Origin: Pararge aegeria
Taxonomy: Eukaryota; Arthropoda; Insecta; Lepidoptera; Nymphalidae
Reading direction: 5' to 3'
Length of the DNA stretch: 64,000 nucleotides
Assembly: GCF_905163445.1 (NCBI RefSeq)
Contig: NC_053197.1
Location: 4,154,001-4,218,000, forward strand
In this document: piece after piece, positions 8,383 through 18,800 of the stretch
How the letters are laid out: the number at the start of each line of letters is the position of its first letter
Numbering within the stretch: position 1 is the first letter of the stretch
Translations under genes and position numbers: made by a program
The notes under the pieces: generated by a model
What the model was told of the DNA's origin: nothing
Seen by the model: only the letters and a program-made list of their open reading frames with translations
The model's database searches: none

Positions 8383-9880
8383 GTACGTACGTATACGTAT
8401 CTCGTGGAGATACTCTGTAGCATGTATGGAGCCGGTAAAGTTGATAATGATATAAAAACTTACAGTAGTATTATAAACATTGCACGTGCCTAGGAAGGCA
8501 CTATAGACGCCCGGTCATTTCACTTACATGTGTTAGCAAATCATTATTCGCTACCCAAGTGCCGGAAGGGCGTTTCGAACCAAGCGGTTGCTGGAAAAAA
8601 AAAATTTAGCATTGTCTGTTTTTTTTGATACCAATGCCTGGTTTGACAATAGAGCTATACGTTTGCAAGCGTGCAAATCTTAAACTAAACTGAAACAGTT
8701 TCTTTTTGCGTTAATGCGTTCTGGGAGTCGTCAAGTTCATTATAAATTAAATTTTATATTTAATAATTTTTAATTTTTTAAAAGTACACTACGAGAAAAA
8801 AAGGGAAGGGAAAGAAAAACATTTAAATAATTAAAAAAAATACTGATTAATAAATACTCAGTATTGTATAGGTAGGTATGTGTATAAGATAAACTAAGAT
8901 AAACTTTTTCGAATTTTTGCTAGAGGTAACTTTGACAATATTTTCTATCGAAAAAAAATTACTTGATCGTACAAAGCGGACAAACAATAAAGTTAGAAAT
9001 ATGGTCAAAAATAACGTATATTTGTTTCGCTGTGAAGAACCACAAAGTCTTAATAATTAGAGGCCTTTCAACCTTATTTACCAGCATTCATCACTTTAAT
9101 CCAAAACGTAATCTGTAACTCAAAGCTAGCCCACATAACTTATCGACTGCAGCACTGCAAGCACATACATTATTCCAGCAGCACTTGCTTAACTGACCCA
9201 GTTCCAATGCCCCAGTTTTTGAACCCTTCCGTTAGTTATATTTTTACTATAATTACGCAAATTGTTGTAAGAAGCGAGAATTTTCGATAGAGGAAGCCCC
9301 GGTTCAATATCTTCCGTATGCTCGGTTTTATTCACGTGTTTACTGTTTAGTTTTACGCGGTACTTTGGTACAACGCAGGTGTACGTCCCAATTCTGATAT
9401 AACTGCTAACTATTTTCATATTTATTACGGCTTTATTGATTCGTGTTATGAAATCCTGGTCGTACATCTAGATTTCTATTGAATTTCAAGTCATCGAAAA
9501 ATGCAGAATGCCAGTGATGACATATAGCTCAAAAACGTGATTTTCGTTGTACTTTTAAGAAAGTAGGGTTTTTCCGCAGCTTCGTTTTGTTAAACCGATT
9601 TATTTTTTAATTTTGAACTAATATTTTGCCTGAAGTTGAATTTTCGTACATACTGTTTTAGCGCACGCGTACTGTAAAAAAGTTTGAGCGTTGATAGATT
9701 AGCCAGTAAGTTAGTCAGTCCCTTTTTATATATCCCGATTTAGAATTACACAGCGTGTCATGCTTCTAAAAGGCTATGCTACGATTATATTTTATTACGA
9801 TAAAATTAGAAATGTTCAAGCCTGAAGTGAGCTTTAGTAGCTCAACCTAATTAACGTGCTGCGTAGCTAAGGTGGCTAAT
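8383..9880. other. Unassigned AT-rich sequence
   Basis: I see no supported gene or repeat. A reverse-strand frame of 92 codons at 9189-9467 has no recognisable domain. Poly-purine and AT-rich tracts dominate 8750-8990. Confidence 0.5.
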
Positions 9881-9884
9881 GGGT

Positions 9885-9990
9885 GATCCATATAGCTTAG
9901 GGACCGATGTACGTTGGTGGAACTTCAATGGCGACCCACTGCTGAAGACGAATCGTTAGAAAACCCCCACTAGCTGGACAGACAATGCTC
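9885..9990 (+). pseudogene. Degenerate RTE RT C-terminal fragment
   Basis: One frame reads TDVRWWNFNGDPLLK then a stop, then KTPTSWTDN. This corresponds to the TDGRWGPxVLxWRP and PPTRWTDD blocks of the RTE C-terminus. It is heavily mutated and truncated at both ends. Confidence 0.55.
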
Positions 9991-10439
9991 ACAAAAACGT
10001 GACCGTTGAAAGTTTTAAGACACACCTAGCTTACATAATAAAATAAACTAGTAGTCGCCTACTGGTCGATACTAAATCATTATTAAATTAAAACTATAAG
10101 TTTATAAATCATTAAGGTTCTGCAGTCAAGACTTCTTTAATCATAGATTAAGTCATAAAGGCTACACTGCCAATTTGCCTGTTTTTTTCAAACAAATTAT
10201 AACTATTCCAAAAAGTTATTAGTGAGTGTAAAGTGTTTTTCATTCATTTAATGAATGTTTAATGCATAATTAGATAAAAATATAAGCATTCTTCATCCTT
10301 CTCTATATGAACTGTAAGTTTGGAAAATTTCGTACCTTCCGAGCCATTTTCGTAAAAAGCGGTAGGTACAGAGGTTTTCACGTTTTCATATACTGTGGTG
10401 TTAGTATAGTAGTTTTTGAAGTTGATTTCATGCAGGTGT
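9991..10439. other. Unassigned AT-rich sequence
   Basis: No supported gene, repeat or RNA is visible here. Confidence 0.5.
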
Positions 10440-10545
10440 TTTTTTATTTATTTATTTACGTCAGGCGACATGGGCCAAATAAAATACAAGAGAATATACA
10501 TTTTATAAACCAAATGAAATCCCCAATTATAAGAAGTTAAATTCA
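10440..10545 (-). repeat. LINE 3'-end-like fragment
   Basis: A TTTATTTATTTATTTA run followed by CAGGCGACATGGGCCAAATA looks like a reversed LINE 3' end with an ATAAATAAA tail. No coding part is left. Confidence 0.4.
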
Positions 10546-10993
10546 GCCCAAGAAAATTATATATTACGACCGAATGTGGCAGGCGGTAACTTTATTATAT
10601 AGGATAAAATAATCTACGGGCTAAAACTTATTTGAGAATAAAAGTGCAAAATTTCTCATTTTATCGCATCTTTTATTTTCATTCTGGCGAAAGCGGCTTT
10701 GTTTGAGCTTTCGATTTAAATCCCGCGTTGTTTGTCGGATTTGTTTCTAGACTTCTAGGTCAACACGTCTGCTTTTGTCATCATCTCACAGTTAACGAGA
10801 TACTTCGTATTAGGACGCAATTAAGAGTGAATCTTGAAAAACTTAAAGATAAAGCGTGAAAAAAGACCTGCAGAGTCGTTATGAATATTTAAAATGGCGT
10901 TTAATTGTGCTGACATTTTAGAAGTTATTTTTATGAAAGACACTTTAATAGAATGAAATTTATTTGATGGCCCTTATTCTCTACTAACCGTTG
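10546..10993. other. Unassigned AT-rich sequence
   Basis: No supported feature between the LINE-like fragment and the hAT-like element that starts at 11002. Confidence 0.5.
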
Positions 10994-11001
10994 TTCACGA
11001 C
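10994..11001. repeat. Target-site duplication, left (TTCACGAC)
   Basis: This 8 bp word is repeated exactly at 12519-12526, immediately outside the inverted ends of the 1,517 bp element. Eight bases is the hallmark length of hAT insertions. Confidence 0.9.
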
Positions 11002-11019
11002 TAGTGTTGCCCAAATGCA

Positions 11020-11150
11020 AGAACAAGACGAGACTTAGCCAGTCTTGGTCTTGGTCTTGCGCCAATACACCTGGTCTTGGTCTTGGTCTTGCGCTCCCAG
11101 TCTTGGTCTTGGTCTTGGTCTTGCAGCAAGAGTCTTGCAAGTCTTGCAAT
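11020..11150 (+). repeat. Left subterminal GTCTTG hexamer array
   Basis: GTCTTG units are repeated many times in three clusters separated by short spacers (GCGCCAATACACCTG, GCGCTCCCA). Subterminal hexamers are typical transposase binding sites in hAT elements; that role is inferred here. Frames through this array give artificial repeated peptides. Confidence 0.75.
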
Positions 11151-11587
11151 TACCTATTAGTCTATTACTATTTATTAAAGTTTACTTTAAATCTTAGAAA
11201 AACGTATTAGAATTGGAACATTGTGAGCTTGAATTAACATAGCCATAGTAAAGATCAAGCAGATTAATAAATAACTGAAGATTTGATAAGAAATTCGAAA
11301 AATCAACTGACCTATATGTCGTTTTCCATGGAAGTAACTGTTTCTTAATAAACATTTATGATTTATAAGCTTACATTTGCTAAAACATGTAAAAAAACAA
11401 ATTAATTACAATAACTTGACTGTATTTTAAAGAACAATACTTATCTGTCTAGAAAGAGATTGAACCCTCAACTTATAAGAAATTTAATAAAAGAGTTTTA
11501 CGATTTATCATTTATTTGAATAAAGCTGAAGAGTTCGTTTGTATGTTTGATGACAGAAGTTTTAAAATAAATAAATAAATCCTGAAC

Positions 11588-11645
11588 GTCACTATACCTC
11601 CAAAGTTACTATTCCTCGTGGACGAAGTCGCGGGCACAGCTAGTA
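11588..11645 (+). mobile_element. Helitron 3' end fragment
   Basis: GTGGACGAAGTCGCGGGC followed by ACAGCTAG is the Helitron 3' hairpin (GAC-GAA-GTC core) and CTAG end. The upstream body is missing. It lies inside the hAT-like element. Confidence 0.6.
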
Positions 11646-12344
11646 AATACTTACTCTCATCATCTCTCTCAGAGATATTCGAACACTTTTTTGCTATTTT
11701 TTCTTGTAAAAACTTAAGAAATATAATGACTAAATGTACAATAATAGTACCTAAGTAATTAGTTTAAAACCATATAAGTAATCAATATTATAATTACTTA
11801 CTAGAATGAATTATTATGACATCTACTACCTATCCTCACCATTTTATCCTAATCATAATACTACTTGCGTGATCAGTATAATGTATTCATTTTCATTCTA
11901 AGCACTCTGAAACTTATTTATTCTTTGGAACACCTGTAGGTACTCTTAAAATTCGAAATTATTTTGCATGAATAGTGTCAAATGTTATGATTTCGGCGCG
12001 GCGGCAACGATTGTTTTAGATTTCAAAAGAAGCCGCCGGCGCGTGTATCATAACCATGTACTTCCGAAAAGCGGCAAATTTCTTTGAGAAGTAAGTACAA
12101 AACCTTTGATGCCGCATTATCAAAGTGCCGATGGTTAAAACATAACTATGCATGCACTCAGTTTGATTTTAATAGATATTTTTTTATTCGCTATGTTTAT
12201 GGTATTAGTCGTAATGCGCATAGGTCCAGTTTTTCATATTCTTTGATATAGTTTTTTGCGTCTCATAGAATTCCTAAGCGTACCTACCTACCTATACACC
12301 GAACTGTTACACCTAACTACTCCGTGAAATAGCGCTAAGTCCTA

Positions 12345-12505
12345 GCTGCAAGACGCAAGAGTCTTGCAGGCTATGTCTTGTTCTTGCTCAAGTCTTGCAC
12401 GGTCAGTCTTGGTCTTGGTCTTGCTAAAAATACGCGGTCTTGTTCTTGGTCTTGGTCTTGCAAAAACGCAAGAACAAGACCAAGACTGCAAGACCAAGAC
12501 TGAAT
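12345..12505. repeat. Right subterminal GTCTTG/CAAGAC hexamer array
   Basis: GTCTTG units on the + strand are followed from about 12469 by inverted CAAGAC units running to the right TIR. The arrangement mirrors the left end at 11020-11150. Confidence 0.75.
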
Positions 12506-12518
12506 TTGGGCAACACTA

Positions 12519-12526
12519 TTCACGAC
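12519..12526. repeat. Target-site duplication, right (TTCACGAC)
   Basis: An exact copy of 10994-11001, which fixes the outer limits of the hAT-like element. Confidence 0.9.
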
Positions 12527-12644
12527 TTAGCCCGTGTTTGTTTCGGTTTTTCTAGAAATCCCGCGGACTACATTAATTTTCCTGGGCTAAGTATTTAATA
12601 TCAAGATCGGTGCAATGGCTGCAATCATTAAATTTAGAACTATA

Positions 12645-12775
12645 AAATACTCATTCAGCCATTATTGTATGCCACTGCATTGTGTCTAAAAACAGTGAAA
12701 TCGCCCAGCGCACGTCTCACTTTACACCCGCGGAATGTTGCTAGCTCATAATTTTTTCATTTTATAACATTTTAG
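12645..12775 (-). repeat. Repeat G, reversed copy
   Basis: CTCATTCAGCCATTATTGTA, GCACGTCTCACTTTACACCC and GGAATGTTGCTAGCTCATAA are the reverse complement of the sequence at 21540-21675. It has no frame; the class is unknown. Confidence 0.7.
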
Positions 12776-12784
12776 AATATTTTT

Positions 12785-13055
12785 TTTCCGAATTCTATGA
12801 TAAATTATGAAAATTAAGCTTCACACTAAACAGATCTTCGGCAATGTATAATTGTTTACTAAACAATTATTATTAGTTGTAAAGTCAGTCACATCTCCTG
12901 AGGATGTTTCGGTGTTGAAGCGAATCGAGCGTAGATAGTACACTGACGAAGTTCTGTTTTATGTGGACTTGTGGAGTATAGAGATTGAAGAAATTATAAA
13001 TGAAACCATACTGATTCTCCTGCTTTTCGCGGAGTATAGCAAATGAAGCTTCATC
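12785..13055 (+). mobile_element. Penelope-like repeat copy 2, with inverted leader
   Basis: A reversed piece (GAATTCTATGATAAATTATG, AACAGATCTTCGGCAATGTA) at 12785-12850 is followed by a forward copy from about 12870 with the hammerhead-like segment at 12891-12940, AGTATAGAGATTGAAGAAAT and TCCTGCTTTTCGCGGAGTAT. The head-to-head arrangement resembles copy 3. Confidence 0.6.
12891..12940 (+). ncRNA. Hammerhead-like motif, copy 2
   Basis: CTGAGGA starts at 12898. Stem II is GTTTC / GAAGC, different in sequence from copy 1 but still paired. The core GAAA has become GAAT, so this copy is unlikely to cleave. Confidence 0.45.
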
Positions 13056-13132
13056 GTATCAACCCATTACCGGCCAACAGCAGAGCACGGGTCTCCTCCC
13101 ACAATAAGAAGGGGTTTAGGCAGTTAAATTAA
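13056..13132 (-). repeat. SINE-B 3' fragment
   Basis: CAACCCATTACCGGCCAACA, GAGCACGGGTCTCCTCCCAC and AATAAGAAGGGGTTTAG are the reverse strand of the SINE-B 3' region just before its GAT tail. Confidence 0.65.
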
Positions 13133-13514
13133 GCTTAATTACCATAATTCAATGATATTATAAAAGTAGTTATTAGTCTTGAAGGGATAGTGCTGCATTG
13201 TTTTGCGCCACGGGACTTGTACGAAAGTTACAGTCGGACGCGTGAAGTATAATGCCGGGTATGCAGAAACTTGAATGCAGGCAGGTAACAGCTTCTCAAA
13301 GTTTACTAAGACGAGTCAATGCAAGGCAAACTTTGCTCATGAATATTAACATCTTCTAGGAACTAGCTCGTATGTTACATAGTACAGTTAGGTCTGATAA
13401 TATATACTACCTATTTATTGTATTAAACGTTAACACAGTTTGTTGGTATATCAGAATGTCTAGTGTGAGATTTTCTATTGCAATCGCGTGAATGTTATTT
13501 ATTTTATTTTAATG
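13133..13514. other. Unassigned sequence
   Basis: No supported gene, repeat or RNA is visible here. Confidence 0.5.
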
Positions 13515-13768
13515 GTCTAACAGTTAACCCTTGACTGGTGGCAAACGACCCTGGCCCAGTGCGAATTGGTGGACTCCAAACACCTTTCAGAACATTATGT
13601 ACAACTCTGAGGCATGCAGGTTTCCTCACGATTTTTTCCTTTACCGTTGAAGCGAATGATATATTAATTGCTTACAACGCATATAACTTAGAAAAGTTAT
13701 AGCTGGGATTCGAACTCAGCCCCAGAAAGTGAAGTCGAGCTTCTACCCACTGGGCTATCACCGCTTCA
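13515..13768 (-). mobile_element. SINE-B copy
   Basis: From right to left: TGATAGCCCAGTGGGTAGAA (A-box region), B box in GAGTTCGAATCCC, CACTTGC-like body, AGGTTTCCTCACGAT, and GGCCCAGTGCGAATTGGTGG. The (GAT)n end is missing. Reverse-strand, nearly full length. Confidence 0.8.
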
Positions 13769-14204
13769 AATAATAACCCATACTGGTTTAATATATTATA
13801 CTAAGAAGGTCTATCGCAACTTCATCGTACAACATCAAAATTCATAATGACCTGTGAACTGTATATATTTGTATTAGTTTACGATAAATGTCGCCATCGA
13901 GTTGATAATATTAATTACTATGACTCATCTCGTCATAACGTTAACATTGAGCGTTATTGTTTCAATTAATTTGACTTTGATAAGAAACGATTATGATATA
14001 ATGCAACGTTTTAATTTGTTGTAATAATACTCGTAATGTACCTACTCGAATTTTATTTTTGTACCTAATAATCAGTACTATCCCAACTTATATTATAAAC
14101 TGGCTAGCTGGCTAGGTATTTTATATCGATCTATATATCGAGTATTATTTTAACGGTTTTTTTTAAATTAGATTTTGCTGTAATAGTGGTTCCGCAATTT
14201 CAAG

Positions 14205-14430
14205 TTTGGTGGTGATGTACTTCGACTTCACTTTTGGAGAAAGTCGAAAGAGTTCGAAATCCGGCATGCACCTTTAATTTTGCTTAGTTATGTGCATTTT
14301 ATGCAATTATATATAACTTACTTTACCGGTGAGAACATTGTTAAGAAACCTGCAGTTTGTTTTCCATGTGAGTTTTCCATGATGTTCTCAAAGGCGTGTG
14401 AGGACACCAATCCTAAACCCTTCCCATGCT
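14205..14430 (+). repeat. SINE-B copy, old and diverged
   Basis: TACTTCGACTTCACTTTTGG, GAGTTCGAAATCCGGCATGC, TATGTGCATTTTATGC, AGAAACCTGCAG and ATGTTCTCAAAGGCGTGTGA follow SINE-B order with many changes and deletions. Confidence 0.6.
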
Positions 14431-14699
14431 GATAGGAGAACCCTATCAGGTAAATGACATGACAATGATGACAATTTTGTCAAGATCAGTTCTGCTATTG
14501 AGTCTGGTTTTGACTTCAAAATTACAAATCCTTAAGTTGCACCCGTCAAGAATCGAACCTGGAAGCACTGTACTCATATATAAGAGGAAGGCCTCTTATA
14601 ATACAGAGCTCAGCCAATGCGTCAAGTTTATTGATAACCGGGCCAGGGACGTGCATTGGCAGGCAACGCCAAGATATTATATCATCTCGAACTAATTTA

Positions 14700-14845
14700 T
14701 AAAGCTTCTAACGACTCTCCGTCTGGGAAACACATTGAGATACGCTCGTCACATGCCTCACGCTAACCAAACATTATTATTTTCCCGGAATGCACATCTT
14801 GCCCATTATTTTAAGTAGAAACTAGAAGACCATTCGGCATGTAAA
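14700..14845 (+). repeat. Repeat H copy 1
   Basis: GAAACACATTGAGATACGCT, CACATGCCTCACGCTAACC, TTTTCCCGGAATGCACATCT and AAACTAGAAGACC recur at 15175-15342 in the same order. It may be a LINE 3' end; class unknown. Confidence 0.6.
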
Positions 14846-15082
14846 TAAATAAATATACTACGACAATACACGCATCGCTATCTAGCCCCAAAGTAAGCAT
14901 AGCTTGATGAGTACTTAGATGACTGATGAATATATTTTTGAATAATATACATAAATATTTATTTTATATATAGATAAACACAAATACATTGAAGAACATT
15001 CATGTTCATCACACAAACATTCTCCCTTTGTGGGAAACAAACCCACGGCCTTGCTCGCTGCCCACTGCGCAGTCTGCCGTCA
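14842..15082 (-). mobile_element. SINE-A copy
   Basis: It runs from the reversed tail (AATAAATATACTACGACAAT) to the reversed head (CCCACGGCCTTG, CTGCCCACTGCGCAGTC). The B box is mutated (GGAAACAAACCCAC). Confidence 0.8.
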
Positions 15083-15097
15083 AATGTGTAATGTGTT

Positions 15098-15165
15098 GCA
15101 TCATTATTGACCCAACTTCAGTCCACAACAGGGCACGGGCCTCCTTTTAGAATTAGCATTGTTTT
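15098..15165 (-). repeat. SINE-B 3' fragment
   Basis: ATTATTGACCCAACTTCAGT and AACAGGGCACGGGCCTCC match the reversed 3' end of SINE-B. Confidence 0.55.
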
Positions 15166-15174
15166 CCATTTATA

Positions 15175-15342
15175 GAGCTTGCGACGCGACTCCTCGCGGT
15201 CTGAGAAACAGATTGAGATGCGCTCGTCGCCACGTGCCTCACGCTAACGAAACATTATTTTTTTCCCGGAATGTAAAGAATGCTCTGACACACATCTTCT
15301 TTAGTTTTAGTCAAAACTAGAAGTTCCCTCGGCTGTGGGTAT
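15175..15342 (+). repeat. Repeat H copy 2
   Basis: GAAACAGATTGAGATGCGCT, GTGCCTCACGCTAACGAAAC and AACTAGAAGTTCCCTCGGCT repeat copy 1 and extend it. A shorter piece is at 15765-15845. Confidence 0.65.
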
Positions 15343-15344
15343 TA

Positions 15345-15640
15345 TCATTATCATCCCACACCGTTGATGGGATGATAATGACCGATGACTCTGGTCTCCT
15401 CTCAGAGTGAGCAGGGTTTTCGGCAGTAGTTTACTACGCAGGCCAAATGCCTCTCAGGCTTGCAGGTGTCCTCATGATGTTTTCCTTCACTGTTAAAGCA
15501 AGTGATAGTTAATTGATTATATTCTATATATTGACACATTACTCTGAAGAGTTACAGGTGTTTACCTGTAACTCCTCAGAACACGCTGGGGATCCATCTC
15601 GGTACCTTCAAAAGAGAGGCCGATGTCTATTATAGTACCC
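15345..15640 (-). mobile_element. SINE-B copy with internal hairpin
   Basis: ACTCTGGTCTCCTCTCAGAG, CAGGTGTCCTCATGATG, TTCACTGTTAAAGCAAGTGA and a degraded head follow reversed SINE-B order. A 16 bp hairpin at 15544-15579 replaces part of the normal body. Confidence 0.65.
15544..15579. repeat. Hairpin, 16 bp arms, inside SINE-B
   Basis: CTGAAGAGTTACAGGT at 15544-15559 is the reverse complement of 15564-15579 with one mismatch and a 4-base loop. Other SINE-B copies lack it, so it arose in this copy. Confidence 0.85.
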
Positions 15641-15764
15641 AATGTTTAGTTCTTAAAAAATGCTGATTAAAGTTAAACTTAACCAATGCATAATTGCGAG
15701 TTCTTCACTTTAGAATTCACCATCTGTGAACCATCGAAAGAACACGGGCATGTTTAAATCATCA

Positions 15765-15845
15765 GTGTATGCATCTCTATATCTTGCCCTTTGATTTTAG
15801 TCGCCCTTGCCCTTTGTTTTAAACTAGAAGTTCCCTCGGCTGTGT
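15765..15845 (+). repeat. Repeat H 3' fragment
   Basis: TTTAAACTAGAAGTTCCCTC followed by GGCTGTG matches the end of repeat H copy 2. An internal CCCTTTG duplication is visible. Confidence 0.55.
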
Positions 15846-16147
15846 AATGCCATTATCAGCCCACTACAAGGCATGGGTCTCCTTCCACAATGAGAAGGGT
15901 TTAAGTAGTCCACCATGTTGGCAGTGCGGATTTGTAGACTCCACACGCCTTTGAGAACAGCATGGGAAACTCAGGTACATGCAGGTTTCCTCACGATGTT
16001 TCCTTCACCGTTGAAGCAAGTGATATTTAAATTACTATAACTTACTTTATAACTTACTTAAACTTACTTTAAAAGTTAGAGGCATGTATTCAAACTCGGC
16101 CCACCGAAAGTGAAGTCGATCTCCTACCCACCGTGCTATCACCGCTT
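15846..16147 (-). mobile_element. SINE-B copy, near full length
   Basis: Reversed order: 3' end (CACTACAAGGCATGGGTCTC), body (ACGCCTTTGAGAACAGCATG, TTCACCGTTGAAGCAAGTGA), then the head (AAAGTGAAGTCGATCTCC, CGTGCTATCACCGC). A local ACTTACTTTA duplication lies at 16040-16075. Confidence 0.8.
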
Positions 16148-16332
16148 TGACATGACAATATGTTCTTGGTAAATAATATTTTTATATAATATTTCTTTCA
16201 GTAATTGTAAGACTGATAAGAATGCTGAATCAAATATACACTATGTACAATCCAAGTCTTGAAAATCTACGAAATAAATCGCCCCGGCTTTTCGCCCTGA
16301 CGAAAATTCGTTTGGCCTGCCCTGACAAAAAT

Positions 16333-16608
16333 TTACTGATATTGTACTATTAATTCATATAAACTGCTTGTAAGGTGGTGTGGGGAGTACCCCTCACGCA
16401 ATAACGCTGTCGAACGGACGTTTTTATAGAGCATAAATTTCTTCGGGTCGGGAGCGTTATATTTTCGAGAGACACTCTGATACAGTCTCAACCTCAAGGC
16501 ATCTACAATCCACACTATAAGAACTTCGTATAAAAGGGTTTTAAAATTCACCCAAACACTGGTGGGCCCCGATACACCCTTGAGAGAATGAGATCCTTTA
16601 CCCACCAA
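16333..16608 (-). other. Unrecognised 91-codon open frame
   Basis: The frame begins MVGKGSHSLKGVSGP and contains no domain I recognise. It has higher GC than its flanks and no nearby promoter or splice context. It may be a transposon fragment or a chance frame. Confidence 0.2.
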
Positions 16609-16767
16609 GCTGGCAAAGCGCGGCGAGCTGATATGAATGATAACTTAGTGTTATAAACAACTAACGTATACGTATAACGACAATAAAAAATAGGTTAAAC
16701 ATTGCAGTTCTTATATCCCTCTCTGTCGTCCTCGCATGCTCTTTAACATAGAGCATATACTACCACG

Positions 16768-16971
16768 CAGTGGCGTGCAAAAGGGGTATGCACAGGGTAT
16801 GCAGTTGATATAAAATGAAGAAAATTGCCAGTACGACTTAAAAATACTTAAGTGGAGGCTTTTTATAACTCTTGCAATGCCTAGCCTTCAGTTTTTTATA
16901 ACTTGTACTGGAGATTTGCATCATTTTATATCATATGCATACCCTGTGCATACCCTTTATGTACGCAACTG
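16768..16971. mobile_element. Small hAT-like MITE, 204 bp
   Basis: The ends CAGTGGCGTGCAAAAGGGGTA-type and TACCCTTTATGTACGCAACTG are inverted repeats, with GTATGC-rich subterminal parts on both sides. Flanks CTACCACG (16760-16767) and TTACTACG (16972-16979) agree at 6 of 8 positions. Related copies at 35182 and 59000 have perfect 8 bp duplications. Confidence 0.75.
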
Positions 16972-17134
16972 TTACTACGTCGTTCCAGGATACAATTATT
17001 ATCACATGTAGTACACAATTGATAAGAACCGGGTCCGACAGCTTAAGATCGTGGCATTACGGTTTCAGTACGCAACATTGCATTTTATTTCATAGATATA
17101 TTATTGATGGATCATGTAGATAACCTAACTTACG

Positions 17135-17412
17135 GTAACTGTAAAACCATCGCCTTTAAACAGAGCAAAACTTTGAAGAGCATGCAAAGTGCCGCCGGCA
17201 CTGAGTATATCAACCAGAGGCGTACATGGAAATGCCTCATCACATGAATCCATTACCGGTCCACTTCAGAGCACGGGTGTCCTTCTATAATGAGAAGGGG
17301 TTAAGGCTCTAGTCCACCAGGCTGGCCCATTGCGGATTGGTGGACCTGCCTCGTTAATGCCTCACGTGCCTGTAATTATACCAGCAACCACACCCTTCAG
17401 ACCGGAACAGAT
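17135..17412 (-). repeat. Repeat D, reversed, split by a SINE-B piece
   Basis: AAAACCATCGCCTTTAAACA at 17141 and ACGTGCCTGTAATTATACCA with CACACCCTTCAGACCGGAAC at 17365-17408 are the two ends of reversed repeat D. A reversed SINE-B fragment (ATTACCGGTCCACTTCAGAG) occupies 17232-17345. Confidence 0.6.
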
Positions 17413-17433
17413 AAGCATTTATAATCTGACTAG

Positions 17434-17813
17434 CTGTTTGATTTGTTTTTAAAGTATTCAGAATAGCTTAGCCTTAAGTGAGCGGTTTGCTGCTGTCCGC
17501 TGATGAGTTCTGTCCTCTATCTCCAACCACATTAATCAGATCTACACAAAGTTTGGGCAAAATTAAACACATATTATAACTTCTATAGTACAAAAATAAT
17601 TATTCAAATCGGTTATAATTTGTTTGAGTTATGGTGTAAAATCGTCAAACACTTTCACCCCTCTCCCAAAGGAACCGAGCTTAATGTCGGGATATAAAGT
17701 ATCCTACATTACTTTTAACACTTCCAAAGTTTCATGAGGATCGATTAAGTAGTTTTTGCGTGAAAACGTAACAAACAAACTAACATTAGCATTTATAATA
17801 TTAGTAGGGATAG
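17434..17813 (-). mobile_element. Helitron-like element, reversed
   Basis: It starts CTAGCTG and ends TTTATAATATTAGTAGGGA on the + strand. The interior (CTGCTGTCCGCTGATGAG, CACCCCTCTCCCAAAGGAAC, AAGTATCCTACATTACTTTT) is the reverse of copies at 5116, 33880 and 45901. Confidence 0.75.
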
Positions 17814-18037
17814 GGATAAATCTTTTAAGTAGGTAAGTATGTCTCACACTCCAAAGATGCTGCAGAAACGAATATGAGTGCCAAATGTGAGATTTCTACG
17901 TACGTGAAAGTTTTGTAGCTAGATGGCGATCTTTCGATGCCATATGAATCTTAGTAAAGTTTAGCACGATCGATTTAGTAAACGTAGTAAATCTTTATCT
18001 CACTTCTTCTTCACACAATCTTCTTTCTTTATTCTAC

Positions 18038-18335
18038 AAGTTAGCCCTTGACTAAAATCTAACCTGTTGGTAAGTGATGATGCAGTCGAAGATGGTAGCG
18101 GGCTAACCTGCTATGGAGTATGGTAGTCGTATCTTCACGATAACGCACCGGAACACTAAATCGCTTAGCGGCACGACTTTGCCGGTAGGGTAGTAACTAG
18201 CCACGGCCAAAGCCTCCCACCAGACCAGAACAGGGAAAACTCTGAAATTATAAATTCCCAAAATTCCCCCCTGCCAGGAATCGATACCGGGACCACCTAT
18301 TTAAATTCACAGCGAAGCCAGGGAGGTTGTCAAAA
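18038..18335 (-). mobile_element. SINE-C, near full-length reference copy
   Basis: Reversed order: tail (TAGCCCTTGACTAAAATCTA, GATGCAGTCGAAGATGG), body (GGAACACTAAATCGCTTAGC, TTTGCCGGTAGGGTAGTAAC, CCACCAGACCAGAACAGGG), B box in CAGGAATCGATACCGGG and head (AAGCCAGGGAGGTTGTC). Other SINE-C calls are based on this copy. Confidence 0.8.
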
Positions 18336-18689
18336 ACCTCTGGTGACTAAGCCATTTATTTTTTATTCAGGCAGCCATATTTGATGTGATCTGGTTGATC
18401 GTGTGAGCGGCAGATTTATAGCATATCATATTGCAGTCAATATATCAAGTGCCCGTCGATCACAGGTTCCGAAAAATTCAAGATTATCCCCTCGAGAGCC
18501 TTGCCATTACAATTTTTCATTCAAAGAATGTGTTTCGGCAATGTTGTATTGGCAACCGTCGAAATATTTTATCGATTGTTGCAACTCGGGTCGTATATTT
18601 TCCTTTACAGACTTGAGAGAGCTGGTTACGATAGTAACATATTATTAGTAATCAAATTAAATAAAAAGCATAACCAACTTCACCAGCTT

Positions 18690-18800
18690 ACTAACGTCCC
18701 ACACCTGGGAAGTGCTACCACCATGCTTATTTCTGCAGCTAAGCATTGCTTATCAACCTCAGGCTTATGCCCATCAACCTAAGGCCTAAAAGCTTAGCCT
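18690..18800 (+). repeat. Repeat D fragment
   Basis: GAAGTGCTACCACCATGCTT, ATTTCTGCAGCTAAGCATTG and CAACCTAAGGCCTAA match the start and the middle of repeat D, with a deletion between. Confidence 0.55.

Larger units (their letters stand above)
11002..12518. mobile_element. hAT-like non-autonomous element, 1,517 bp
   Basis: The ends are TAGTGTTGCCCAAAT and ATTTGGGCAACACTA, a perfect 15 bp inverted repeat, flanked by the 8 bp duplication TTCACGAC. Both ends carry dense GTCTTG/CAAGAC hexamers just inside the TIR. The interior is AT-rich, has no transposase frame, and contains the end of a Helitron at 11588-11645. The perfect duplication suggests a fairly recent insertion. hAT is inferred from duplication length and TIR style. 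Confidence 0.85.

Noticed and set aside
10931..11210. Frames with repeated KTKTK or PGLGLGL peptides
   Set aside because: They are translations of the GTCTTG hexamer array of the hAT-like element in both strands, not proteins.
12364..12555. 63-codon frame rich in S, L and V
   Set aside because: It reads through the right-hand hexamer array and TIR of the same element.
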